A stretch of DNA of 34,913 nt, from the NCBI GenBank assembly GCA_003427395.1, contig BFEA01000505.1, positions 457,427 through 492,339 on the forward strand, given 5' to 3'. The stretch comes from Chara braunii. Taxonomy: Eukaryota; Streptophyta; Charophyceae; Charales; Characeae. The notes below the pieces were generated by a model that was not told the origin of the DNA, made no database searches, and was given only the letters and a program-made list of their open reading frames with translations. This document shows, one piece after another, positions 11,184 to 20,890 of the stretch. The position numbers were made by a program, and so were the translations under genes. Position 1 is the stretch's first letter, and every line of letters starts with the position of its first letter.

Positions 11184-11388
11184 AAAACACCTCATACCCC
11201 TGCAAAAAACAGAAATTCATTTCTAAAACATACAGGTGAACTCAGGGACCATATATCTGATGATAAAAAATGACAAAAAAAAATCCAACTTTTTTTTATA
11301 TATATTTTTTGTATTTTTTTAAAATCGAATTTAGTTTTTGATTTTTTTAAAATCNNAAACAAAGTCGGATTCCAAAAAAAAAAAAAAG
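11184..11388. repeat. AT-rich repeat, right copy of the direct pair
   Basis: Nearly identical to 1-210 in the same orientation, with small differences in the A and T runs and two N bases. A perfect hairpin follows directly. Confidence 0.8.
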
Positions 11389-11389
11389 T

Positions 11390-11418
11390 GGTTGTAGGGC
11401 ATAAAATTCCCTACAACC
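11390..11418. repeat. Short perfect hairpin
   Basis: GGTTGTAGGG (11390-11399) pairs perfectly with CCCTACAACC (11409-11418) around a 9-base loop. An AT dinucleotide run (about 11421-11442) follows. It could be a tiny foldback or the end of an element; no gene is near. Confidence 0.7.
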
Positions 11419-11639
11419 CCATATATATATATATATATATATACGTTTTTAACCTATTATTTAATTCAGGAAAATTCTGGTAAAATCGGGTCCGCGGTGC
11501 GGACCAGGTCGGCCGCGGATGTGGAGCCGTCTGTGTCCACCATCCGAGATTGGACCCGCGAACGCGTCCGCGGGTGTTTCATAGCTGGGAGGTGACCAGG
11601 GTGGGGGGCTGGGGAAAGTAATTTGGGAAGGTGGACACG

Positions 11640-12103
11640 CTATTGCTCAGGAAACAATTAAGAGGAATTACCGGATTATCTTTAACGATTGGACTACTGT
11701 TGATCCCTCTATCCCTCTTAGACCCTTCTCTGAATTTCCTGATTTCCCCCCCCCCCCAAGTAATTGTCTTGTGCCTGCTGCCTGGTTTGGATAGACATCC
11801 CTAAAATTGTAAGGAAGGGGTTATTAGTTACAGGCCTGATGGAGACAATTGGTGAAGTGCTTGATAGTCAAGATTTTTTGGCGCCTGTAAGGGTGAGGAG
11901 GCACTAAACTAGTTCACTTTACTGTCCTTCCTGTTGGCCAATGGTTGGCTCAAATTTTCATCATCATTCTTATATGAGGAAAGCTGAGATCTGTTCTCAA
12001 CATGCTCTGTTTGGTTACTTCCGAGTAGACTGTGAGGACCCCGGCCTCAATCTTCACATTGGTAATATCAGCCTTGGGCGCTGGGCCCTTTTCAAAAAAA
12101 AAA
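11640..12103 (+). mobile_element. Retroposon (LINE-like 3' end) with A tail, plus copy
   Basis: From about 11725 to the A run at 12094-12103 this matches the reverse complement of 24482-24860. Shared landmarks are a C run, AATTGTCTTGTGCCTGCTGC, TTTTGGCGCC, TTACTGTCCTTC and GGTTACTTCC. The upstream part (11640-11725) reads as a short coding-like stretch (AIAQETIKRNYRIIFNDW), consistent with a LINE-type body that is longer here than in the second copy. The 3' A run indicates target-primed reverse transcription. The family is not identified. Confidence 0.7.
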
Positions 12104-13080
12104 CACTGTTAACATGCTCTTTGGGCTGTCATTTACAACTCCTCTGATGATTAGCTTGAGGCTATGGAAAATGGGGTCTCGTAGCATACATCTGTTATGA
12201 ACTTGGTTGCCTGACGATTGTTACCGGCACTCACACACAGACAATCTCATACACGCCCATACATGCATAAGAGAAGGGGGAGAGGAGACATAGTCCAAAC
12301 TGCACACAGGTCAGAGTAGATAGCGGAAGCACAACCATGCACAGACGGGGAGAAGACACACAGTGTTTCTCACTCCCAACAACCAATCACAAGAAAGAAC
12401 CTGCGAGGATAACAATTAAAATACACACTGATGATGAGCCAATTGACTAGAAATCGTTATAGAGTTTGTTCCAGTGTCTCGCCACTCTCATAACCTCACA
12501 CTCCACTCTCTCTCCTACACCCAGTTAGTAGCGCCACATCAGGATGGCCTCCCAGAGGCCAGCGCCAACCACCCAGACGAAGAACAAATCCTGCGTTGAA
12601 GTCTTCAGTGTCGCTGAACAACTCTGATGAAGAACCGGGAGCTATGGCTGCCGCCACCCACAAGGACTCAGTGAGGAGTCTCCACACAGCCCAACCAATC
12701 GCAGAAACCCGCAGGGGTTGATGCGCAGGGGGTGCCCCAGCTATGGCAAGCCCTCAACAGGCTGGCTATGGCTGCTGTCCACGGTGAGGGTCTCAGGGTA
12801 CCGCCTGCAGACAATCGCCGCTCCAAAAATCTCCTGGCTCCAAACGCTGCATCGCGAAAAATGAATTGCCAAAAGTCCCAACCCGATTCCCCCAAACTAT
12901 TAATAGACTTTACTACAGCCTAGACCTAGACCGGACTGACTGACCGACCGGTACTGTTTCGGTTCCGGCCACTCGGCCTCTACCGGACCCGGCTATTGGC
13001 TATAGGACCGTCTATCAGCTTAGGCCCTTAGGGCCTGTCTGTCCTAGGGGTAGCCCGGGCCTGCTAAACGCAGTGAGGAT
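12104..13080. other. Unassigned sequence
   Basis: No gene or clear element is recognised. Short open frames on both strands (for example 12496-12687 and 12668-12895, minus) have no recognisable motifs. From 12192 the sequence starts TGTTATGAAC, which resembles an LTR start, but no matching end or second copy was found. Confidence 0.4.
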
Positions 13081-13160
13081 AGCTGTAGGAAAATCGAAGT
13101 ACTGCTGGGCCTATTCTCCCCATATTTGCAAATATGTCCCTCACGAATTTTCCTTACAGG
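13081..13160. repeat. Small foldback with internal palindrome
   Basis: CTGTAGGAAAAT near 13083 is an imperfect inverted match to ATTTTCCTTACAG ending near 13159. Inside, CATATTTGCAAATATG (13121-13136) is a perfect 16-base palindrome. The structure could be a very small MITE, but the target duplication is not clear. Confidence 0.5.
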
Positions 13161-13444
13161 TAGGTCTCTCAGTTAGCCCTCAGCCAAACAAAATTACGAA
13201 TCTATCCTACTGCTGTAATGTACAGCCTCGCAGTTAGTCTTGGCAGTCGAAATCAGCAAGTCATTGCACATCTAACAAATGTCCGATGATGGGACCGATA
13301 GGGAGAGCTTGTGCTCAGGATTGTCTCTCTCGATAGAGGCAGCGTTGGGAAAGGGGGAGAGGGGAAATATTCATTCTCTTATTCTTTCTCCTCTCATGTG
13401 TTGAGGATTATTTTCTGGCATGGAGTGTGCCTGGTCTAGTGAGA

Positions 13445-13600
13445 GAGAGCTGTACTCTGCAGGGGCATCACAAGGTGGGAGGTGAATGTCCTGGAGGGAG
13501 TAGGGGCAGATTTTGAGGGATGCTTTTTTTAGGGGCTGGTGGGGATGTATGGGGCCGCATCATACCCTTGCAGTGGCAGACAAAGGCAAGGGGTGGAGAG
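13445..13600 (+). repeat. Diverged dispersed repeat, copy 1
   Basis: Similar in order to 19660-19808: a short block ending CTGCAGGGG, AAGGTGGGAGGTGA, GGGAGTAG, then GATGTATGGGG and a GCA-TCAT block, then a purine-rich stretch. Both copies are decayed. No gene is associated. Confidence 0.5.
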
Positions 13601-13779
13601 AAGCATACTTATGCGGGAGCGAGGGAGGGATGAGGGTCTGTCTAAAGTGGGGCCGAGAAGGCGCGTTCGTGATCTGGGCAGTCCTTTTTGGTGGAGGCAA
13701 CGGAAAGGCACAGGGAGAAGAAGGGGGGAGGGGGAGAAATTTCTACTCTTCAACATGCGGCTCGTCATCGTCCTTGCTC

Positions 13780-13828
<49 letters not shown>

Positions 13829-13887
13829 GAAACATCTCTTCCCGTGCTAGTGCCGCTGATAAGAGCAGACAGCACTAGCACCGGTGG

Positions 13888-13960
13888 AGAGGCTCCATCT
13901 ATTGGTGGGGAGCGTCACCTGCTGGAAACTGGGTCCAGCGTCCCATTACATGAAGAGAGT
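13888..13960 (-). repeat. Short hairpin motif family, copy 1 (inverted)
   Basis: On the minus strand this reads TAATGGGACGCTGGACCC, then GACGCTCCCCACCAATAGAT, matching 14553-14618 and 23252-23318. Shared features are an ATAAGGGACGCTGG-like start and a CCCACGAATAGATTG-like end. Confidence 0.6.
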
Positions 13961-14552
13961 AGATTGAAAAATTCTGGAACCAATGACCGTGTGTGGATGT
14001 GGGAACTGCCAGCATTGATTGCCCTGCAAACACAGGGGATTGACTGAGCAGGGCCATAGGTGCTTGTGAGGCCCGAAACCATCATCATCATTATCATCAT
14101 CATCATCCTTGCTCTCTTTAGGATTCTACAGAAGTCAGACTTTGTACTCAGATGTATCTGTGCATGTTCAGAGGTCTAGGTTAGTAGATGCCATAATGAC
14201 GCTGGCCAGTGTTGAGGGATTGCCCTGCAACCTGTGGATGCAGGGGTGTGAGGCCTTGTAGAGAGATCTGGGGATTGTCGAGCGTGGAAGGTAATCCAGT
14301 GACTGAGCGGGGGCTACTGCGAGGTTGACGATGGTCGGAGCTGGGGGGGGGTCACGCTGCCCTGTAACCTATAGGCCTGGTAGATGGACAGCATAGCTAG
14401 GTTTGGATTTGGCTGGGTTGATAGGGATACCTGGAATGAGGGGTTAGATGGTTAGAAGTAGAGTTCTTTTCGAGACATTCTTAATCATTCTAATCATACT
14501 AATCATCGAGAAATCTTCATCATCGTCATCATCATCATCAATTTTCGTTGTT

Positions 14553-14618
14553 GTATTCTCATTATAAGGGATGCTGGACCCGTTCCCACCACGTGCTGCT
14601 CCTCACGAATAGATTGCA
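14553..14618 (+). repeat. Short hairpin motif family, copy 2
   Basis: CATTATAAGGGATGCTGGAC, then TGCTCCTCACGAATAGATTG. It is collinear with 23252-23318 and inverted relative to 13888-13960. Confidence 0.65.
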
Positions 14619-14827
14619 GTGTGTGTTTCCTTCTTTTTTTTTTTAAGGATCACCCTTGCAGAATTCCGTGATTAAACCACCAGTACTTCCTAAAGTTGTG
14701 CCTGTTAACAAGCCATGATGTTAGTAAACTTACGGGCCACTACAGGAGCGCCCAAATTCATTTTCCTGCGGCCGATAGCTGGGCCAAATAAGTTGGTTTC
14801 AATTTCGTTAAAGAAATATAAAATGTC

Positions 14828-15540
14828 CAAGTCCATGGTGTTGGAAAGGCCAGTCACTGAGTGCACAGTGATCACTTGGAGCTGTGAGCCACAGGTATCC
14901 AGGAATATGAGACCACCTCCCATCCCATCCTCACGTCAATACTCCTAGCGCACCCCCTATCCCACTATCCGACCTCAGTGTGACCAGCATTCAGGACCAT
15001 TGCCCTACCATTGGGTAGGCAACTTGGACCGAGCAGCACTGATAGGCACCAGGGCTGATAAGCTGCCCAGCCCTGGTGGAAGCGGAGTCGGACGAACCTT
15101 GTCGAACGGGAACTTCAGACGCCAGGCCCACACAATCTACCACAGGTCCCAATATATGGCCACCATAAGGGCAAGTGGTAACCAATCCACTTCTGTCAAC
15201 GGTAACGAACTCGGACGTAGAGGGTTCACACAGGAGAAAGCGTACAGACTGTCTGCAGGCAGCAGATCCAAGATGTGGGGACACCTAAGGATCCCAAGTT
15301 CGCAATTGGTTGGAATTCGGGATCGCCCGAAAGTGCAAACACTGGGGGCAACGGAGGGACCATAGTAGTGATTGATGCCAGACATCACAAAGGGTCCTAT
15401 GGAGAACACAGATTTGTTCTATCCTAATGTCAGTAGGAACTGCACCCAATGGCACCCTATCCAACCAACCTGAACCTACTGCAGATACTAGACCCTTATC
15501 CAGTGACTAGACCCCCCCAGCCTTGTGTATGTAGCCCATA
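14828..15540. repeat. Dispersed repeat family, copy 1
   Basis: The first about 340 bases match 17722-18090 in direct orientation, including CACCCCCTATCCCACTATCC, TGACCAGCATTCAGGACCAT and GCCCAGCCCTGGTGGAAGCG. The last about 100 bases also match the end of the second copy (AGTAGGAACT, CAGTGACTAGACCCCCCCAG). The middle parts differ, so the two copies share ends but not cores. No protein is recognised. Confidence 0.75.
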
Positions 15541-15745
15541 GGCCATGTGTAGTTCTATGTTATGTCCGAAGGCTATATATATGTGTATGTAGCCCATAGG
15601 TGATGCATAGTTCTATGTTATGTCCGAAGGCGTGTATGCAGCCTGTAGGCGATATATAGTTCTATGTTATGTCCGAAGGCTAAGGATATGTGTGTATATA
15701 TAGCCCATAGGCGATATATAATTCTATGTTATGTCCGAAGGCTAT
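15525..15745. repeat. Tandem array of about four roughly 60-bp units
   Basis: Each unit carries GTAGCCCATAGG (or a near variant), then a GATATATAGTTCTATG-like segment, then TTATGTCCGAAGGC. Related single units recur at about 18680-18745. The array lies between the dispersed repeat and the SINE. Confidence 0.85.
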
Positions 15746-15756
15746 GTATACTCTGT

Positions 15757-16183
15757 ATATTGAAGAGAGAGAACGGGGTAAGCTGGACAGGGACCCCCCC
15801 AAGGTCCGAACCAAGCTCGAACCCGTGACCTTGTAACATATAATCGAATGACTGTACCATGTGAACGACCAGTGGAAATGGCCCAAACGTGTGATTTGCC
15901 AGACTGGGGAGATCAACAGAACACCCAAGACCAACACCCCCAAGCAACCCATGTGAAACCCAGAACCAACATGATACAACACCATGAACAACCCTTGGGT
16001 GGTGCGCAGGCAGTGTCTGTAATAGCTAATCTGCATTATCCCAAGGGGGTGTGTGTCCAGCCATGCATCATTCTAACGCCCTGCCGGTGTCCATGCGCGA
16101 GTCTGCGGATTTGAACTCGCAACCTTATACCACAATGCGCATTTCCAACCGGTGCTCTAACCACTGAGCCACATCAACTGGAC
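15757..16183 (-). mobile_element. Composite tRNA-derived SINE, copy 1
   Basis: Read on the minus strand, the element starts GTCCAGTTGATGTGGCTCAG. The first 85 bases hold an A box-like TGGCTCAGTGG with a GCTC/GAGC D-stem and a B box-like GAGTTCAAATCC (16117-16107). A second tRNA-like module downstream has GTTCACATGGTACAG and GGGTTCGAGC (about 15890-15810). The 3' end runs into TTCTCTCTCTTCAATATA. A second copy, 23352-23773, matches along the whole length. Internal Pol III promoters of this kind drive SINE transcription; mobilisation depends on a partner LINE. This is not a functional tRNA gene, because the acceptor and anticodon stems are not maintained. Confidence 0.75.
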
Positions 16184-17504
16184 ATAAAATAAAATGTCCA
16201 TTTTAACCAAAATGGCTGTTCAAGGATGTGTGTGTCTTTGTCCTATTGCTTTCTCTGCCCTGAAACCATCAGCATCGTCGGAGGACCATGAGCGACAGAG
16301 CCCTCTATATGCCTCTGCCGGATGAGATAAACAAAGAAAAATGGGACATGCTCACAGACACATTTCATAAAACGTTGTGTGGACGCTGTAGAGTTGGATG
16401 GACATCCATTCCGACTCCTCTTGTCTTGTTTTTATTTTTTTTCTTCCCCCCATTTTCTTTCTCTTGTTCTTTCGTCTTGTTGTTGTTGTTGTTCTTCTTC
16501 TTCTTTTTACAAGAAGGCAACCATTCCATTATATGCCGGAAAACAAGTCTGGCGTCCCTTACATATAAGCCGCAGCCATACAGGGCTGGGAAAAGCACTC
16601 CCGACCAATCCCATCCCCGACCGCAGCCAACAAATGAATCAAAGGTTACTCAATTGTTGGAGATCCATTTATTATTTTCCGTTTTCCTTTCCTTTTGTTC
16701 CGTGGTGTTGTAAATAGAGTGCTGGGGTCAAGTCCCACTACCAGCAACGCCTGAATCTGAACGTGTTTGTGGAGATGCGCAGATATGTCCAGAACTTCGA
16801 TGCTACAGCCACCGGCGGGCAGATTTGTAAAAGACACTGCCTGCTACCAACTCCCAGCGTTTCATCACAAAGCCTATCAACAGCCTCCATTTGTGGAAGA
16901 AAGGGAAGAAAACAAGCTCACTGGCCCACTGGTGTTTGAACAGTGAACAGTCAGTCCCAGGCCAGAAAGACATAAATAATTTGCAGCTCCGGTGATTCGC
17001 GCCAGACAGGTTAAACTGACATATGCAGTGCACATTTTCCCAGTCTGCCCATTTTTCTCCGTCAGTAAAATGTTCTGGCCTCCACTTGGCCGAAACAGGG
17101 AGAGCACGCTGCAGACTGGGAGGGGGCCCGGGAGTAGGACGTACGCCATCATATGGCCATTGATTCCAACCCTGTTGTTATTCACTCTGCCTTGTCCTCT
17201 TCTGTCCTTTTTTTTAATCTGTGTTGTCTTGCTTCCTTGATCACTTTCGTTGCCTTGTCAACATCCATGAAGATAATGTTGTGCGTGTCCCTATGTTTTT
17301 TTTTTTTTTTGGGGGGGGGGGAACATGTCTGTATGTCTGTTTGTCTGTATGTCATTATATGCAATAAGAGAAAAGAAAATTATCATCCAACAAAAGGACA
17401 AAATAATAAAATATTGAACATGTCTCCAAAAGGTCAAGCAGCACCTAGTAATAGGAAAAAGTCGAAAGAAAGCGAAGTGGCACTTGCGCAACCATTCTAC
17501 AACC
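16184..17504. other. Unassigned sequence
   Basis: No gene is recognised. It contains a T/GTT-rich stretch (about 16430-16506) and adjoining T and G runs (about 17299-17331). Open frames on either strand are short or low-complexity. Confidence 0.5.
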
Positions 17505-17507
17505 AAG

Positions 17508-17634
17508 GGTGTGGCTCCACTACTCTACTCTCGACATGCACAAAAGACAAAAATCATGGCGGTGTATCTTTCCATGTTGTAGCAGAAGATTTACTCTCAT
17601 TTTGCACATTTTGAGAGTAGTGGAGCCAGGCACC
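17508..17634. mobile_element. 127-bp MITE with AAG target duplication
   Basis: The ends are inverted repeats: GGTGTGGCTCCACTACTCT on the left and AGAGTAGTGGAGCCAGGCACC-type sequence on the right. AAG flanks both sides (17505-17507 and 17635-17637). The interior (GACAAAAAT, GGCGG, CCATGTTGTAGC) is homologous to the interior of the MITE at 24399-24902. With no room for a transposase it would be moved by one supplied elsewhere. Confidence 0.8.
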
Positions 17635-17721
17635 AAGTACCATATTCTACAAGTACCCAGTGGCTGAACAACTCCAAGCTCGGACTCGATGGTCAGGTCA
17701 TGAGCTTTTTTTTTTCCCTTT

Positions 17722-18560
17722 AAAAGTCCATGGTGTTGTAGAGGCCAGCCACTGAGTGCACAGGGACCACCTGGAGCAGTAGGTCGTGGGTGTCCTGGAA
17801 TATGAGACCACCTCCCAACCCATCCTCACGTCAATACTCCTAGCGCACCCCCTATCCCACTATCCTACCTCAGTGTGACCAGCACTCAGGACCATTACCC
17901 TACCAATGGGCAGGTAACTTGGACCGAACAGCAGTGGTAGGCACCAGGGCTGATAGGTTGCCCAGCCCTGGTGGAAGCGGAATCGAATGAGCCTTGTCGA
18001 ACGGAAACTTCGGACGCCAAAATCGAATGAGCCTTGTCGAACGGAAACTTCGGATGCCAGCCCCAGACAATCTACTACAGGCCCCAAGAGACCCTAGGCC
18101 CTAGGTTCAGACAGGGTCGCACCCATTGAAGCAGTCTTACCGTCCTTCCCCTAGCTTACCCAAGTGTGTAATCCAAATACAAGACTCGAACACACAACCA
18201 ACGGCTCAGCAGGCAAACACCTAACCATAAGGCTAAGTGGGCTGGGGTGAAAGTGAAGCCCCAACACGAGCACTTCACCCCACCCCAGCACGGACATCCC
18301 GCGACACGGTGTTACAGTACCCAACCACACTCACCCCTACGCAGCCGCACTCCACATATTACAATTTCTACGGCGGTTAGGACCGAACTCGGACTGGCCT
18401 GAGCGACTTATACCCCTACCCTTACCCTAGGGTCTAAGCCTTATATAGCCACCAGACAGTTCTATCCGAATATCAGTAGGAACTCGGGCAGCCCTTACCT
18501 GTACCTACTGCAGACACTAGACCCCACCCAGTGACTAGACCCCCCCAGTCTGATAGTTGT
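17722..18560. repeat. Dispersed repeat family, copy 2
   Basis: Direct-orientation copy of 14828-15540 at both ends, with a different middle. A 29-base segment (AATCGAATGAGCCTTGTCGA and following) is tandemly duplicated at about 17980-18055. The middle carries a tRNA-like SINE head listed separately. Confidence 0.75.
18170..18247 (-). repeat. tRNA-like SINE head
   Basis: The minus strand reads CCCACTTAGCCTTATGGTTA, then TGTGTTCGAGTCTTG about 30 bases on. These look like Pol III A and B boxes at tRNA-like spacing. The stems are too weak for a real tRNA, so a tRNA-derived SINE remnant is the better call. It differs from the composite SINE at 15757-16183. Confidence 0.5.
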
Positions 18561-18611
18561 GTAGTTCGCAATCTATGTGTATATATGTATACTTCGTGTA
18601 TCTATGTATCA

Positions 18612-18676
18612 AGATGTACACACAGCACCATGTGTGGAAAAAAAAAAAAAGATGTACACAGCACCATGTGTGGAAA
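18612..18676. repeat. Two-unit tandem repeat
   Basis: AAGATGTACACAGCACCATG followed by TGTGGAAA occurs twice (the first unit with an extra AC), separated by a 13-A run. A distant relative, GAGATGTATAGGCAGCGC, follows at about 18763. Confidence 0.7.
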
Positions 18677-18874
18677 CTTGTGTATGTAGCCCGTAGGCCA
18701 TGTATAATTCGCAAGCTATGTATATGCCCGAAGGCTGTGTGTGCTCTGTGAATCAATGTATCGAGATGTATAGGCAGCGCTTAACGCACACGTGGCATCC
18801 AGAGGCACTTGGCCAATCCACATCACAGGCTGACGCGGCGGCTTGCCTGGGGCACTGTGGAAGAGGGAGAATAA

Positions 18875-19090
18875 TGGTGGAAGCGGCTGTTTGTCCATTT
18901 CCCCGGTGCTTTCCACGTCAAGTACTCCATAGCCAATGCCCTTATAGAGGCTGGAGCACTCAAGCGAGTTGGCGAAAGTCGACGTCGGTGGAAGAAAGTG
19001 GAGTCAGCCCTGTGGAACCAAAGTGTGGAGACCGCTGGACCAGCTTGGAGCATCATCACAGCACGAGGATCGTCGGCGAGATCATCATCA
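18875..19090 (+). other. Coding-like orphan fragment
   Basis: After a TAA at 18872-18874 the frame is open and the first 70 residues have balanced composition: KRLFVHFPGAFHVKYSIANA, then IEAGALKRVGESRRRWKKVE, then WNQSVETAGPAW. Beyond about 19090 the open frame continues only through low-complexity T- and TCA-rich sequence. No start codon or splice site is convincing. It may be a relic of an exon or of a transposon protein; I recognise no family. Confidence 0.3.
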
Positions 19091-19429
19091 AGGGAGATCT
19101 TCTTTCTTCTTGTGTTCTTTTGTTGTTGTTTTTTCCTGTGCAGTTTTTTTCGTCAGAAGGGTTGGTTTATCATCGACATTGTCGCTGGTTGTCTTCACAT
19201 ATCAAAGTTGCTCGTCATATACGTCACCCGCGTTTGTTTTTGCCAGTGGTCGCCATCACTTTTGACAGTGGTCATCATCATCATTTCGCTTCCTCATCTT
19301 CTTCATCGTCATTCGGACTTCTCCGTCTTCTATTTTCATTACAGCAATAGTGAGCTGTCAATCTTCCACACCGGTGCCGTTAGGGTATCGCAAGTCAAAC
19401 GTTCCTTACTTATTTCTCGCCAATTTTAT

Positions 19430-19433
<4 letters not shown>

Positions 19434-19473
<40 letters not shown>

Positions 19474-19560
19474 TATTTACCAATCTGAATCTTTGTCATC
19501 ATCATCATTATTATCATCGTTTACCAATCTGAATCTTTATCATCATCATCATCATCACAA
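19434..19560. repeat. TCA/CAT microsatellite cluster
   Basis: A 13-unit or longer TCA run is followed by shorter TCA runs, each separated by a direct repeat of TTACCAATCTGAATCTTTRTC-type sequence (about 19476 and 19521). Six-frame translations give homopolymers here and should be ignored. Confidence 0.9.
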
Positions 19561-19659
19561 TTTGTTATTCATTTTTTCATCAATTAGTAGTTATCTTTGT
19601 GTTGATGGTTATATTCTCTTCGTCCAGATAGGTTATGGTCTTGTTGTAGGTAGGTCGGT

Positions 19660-19808
19660 CCGGAAGGGAGCGCTACTCCGCAGGGGTAACAAAAGGTGGG
19701 AGGTGATTGTCGTCTAGGGAGTAGACGCAAATGATGGGAGATGACCTGGGCTGGGGCTGGGCGATATGTATGGGGGTGCATTATCTCCTGGCGGAGGCAG
19801 ACTAGGTC
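19660..19808 (+). repeat. Diverged dispersed repeat, copy 2
   Basis: Counterpart of 13445-13600; see the shared blocks given there. Confidence 0.5.
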
Positions 19809-20409
19809 AGAGTGTTAGATTTGAGGTACATCATCTATCTCTTATCATCCTAAATCATCCGAAATCATCCTAAATCATCCTCAGTCATCCCAAACTATCA
19901 TCAATGATTATCTATCATGAATGTATTTCATACGTGCAAGTGCACGTCGTGCGCGAGTTTCCCTACGTTCCGCGCACGCGCCCGACCGTTCCCGTGCGGC
20001 CCACGAGGTGTGCGGGGAACGGCCCGAACCCCCACTTCCCCCCCCAAAAAAAAGGCGGGGGTCGAAACGACACATTGGAGGGCCCCCGCTAAAATTGATG
20101 TCAAGGCCAAAAAAAAAAATTTAGGCCCGCGCTCAAGGATGGACCATGAGGTTTCAAATTTTCGAAACCTGTTTGTAGTACTTTGTACTGTGTGTGGGTG
20201 GGTTTGGCTGGGCCTCTGTCGGGTACGTTTATGGTCGGCCACTACCATTCCAGTGAGGAGTGTCGTTGCCATTTCAAGGAGGAGCTGCCACCGTTCTCAA
20301 GTGCCGCCCCATGCTGAAGTGTTGCCGTGCTGCCGTGCTGACTTGTGAGGGAGGAGCTGCCGCCATCGCCCCGTGAGTATCACCGGCCTCGACCTCCCCT
20401 TCAACCTCC
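19809..20409. other. Unassigned sequence with GC-rich palindromic patch
   Basis: ATCATCC repeats (about 19845-19900) are followed by a GC-rich patch (about 19945-20030) containing CGCGCACGCG and a GTTCCCGTGCGG/TGTGCGGGGAAC inverted pair, then C and A runs. No gene is recognised. Confidence 0.5.
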
Positions 20410-20439
20410 TCACTGCCTCCTCTGCATGCTTCTCCTCTC

Positions 20440-20860
20440 CTCCCGCTCATCCTCCTCCTCCTCCCCTACCTCGTGGCCCTCGTCGTCCTCCTTCTCCTCG
20501 TCCTCGTCCTCCTCCCCCTCCTCCTCCTCCCCTTCCTCGTCGCCCTCGTCGCCCTCCTCCTCCTCCTCCTCCTCCTCCTCCTCCTCCTCCTCCCCCTCCT
20601 CCCCTTCCTCGTCGCCCTCGTCACCCTCCTCCTCCTCCTCCTCCTCCCCTTCCTCGTCGCCCTCGTCATCCACGTCCTCCTCCTCTCCCACCCAGGTAAC
20701 GAATCTATCAAGTCGGTGTCGCACTCCTCCTCCTCCTCCTCCTCCTCCTCCTCCTCCTCCTCCTCCTCGTCGCCCTCGTCGCCCTCCTCCTCCAGGTCGT
20801 CCTCCTCCCCTTCCTCGTCGCCCTCGTCATCCACGTCCTCCTCCTCTCACCCAGGCAATG
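20440..20860. repeat. TCC/CTC-rich minisatellite
   Basis: Long TCC trinucleotide runs are mixed with a CTTCCTCGTCGCCCTCGTC-type unit repeated at least five times. It opens long false frames on both strands (poly-Ser, poly-Pro, poly-Leu, poly-Glu). Two blocks end in polypyrimidine followed by CACCCAGG (about 20686 and 20847). Confidence 0.95.
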
Positions 20861-20890
20861 AATCTATTGAGCTTTTTTTTTTTTTTTCAA

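Larger units (their letters stand above)
13601..14827. other. Low-complexity and unassigned sequence
   Basis: Contains a 43-base T run (about 13782-13824), short TCA/CAT microsatellites (about 14083-14106 and 14517-14540) and two copies of a short hairpin motif listed separately. Nothing here reads as a gene. Confidence 0.6.

Noticed and set aside
10252-11226. Open frames of 250-320 codons
   Set aside because: They are mostly the N gap.
12192-13080. Solo LTR starting TGTTATGAAC
   Set aside because: No matching terminal sequence, target duplication or second copy was found in the window.
15525-15745. CRISPR array
   Set aside because: Units of about 60 bp vary throughout, have no constant-repeat/unique-spacer pattern, and the DNA is eukaryotic.
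16080-16183. Functional tRNA gene
   Set aside because: A and B boxes and a D-stem are present, but the acceptor and anticodon arms do not pair properly and the unit recurs as a SINE.
18998-19717. A 239-codon membrane-protein-like frame
   Set aside because: Beyond the first about 30 residues it is low-complexity T- and TCA-rich sequence giving Phe, Ile, Ser and His runs.
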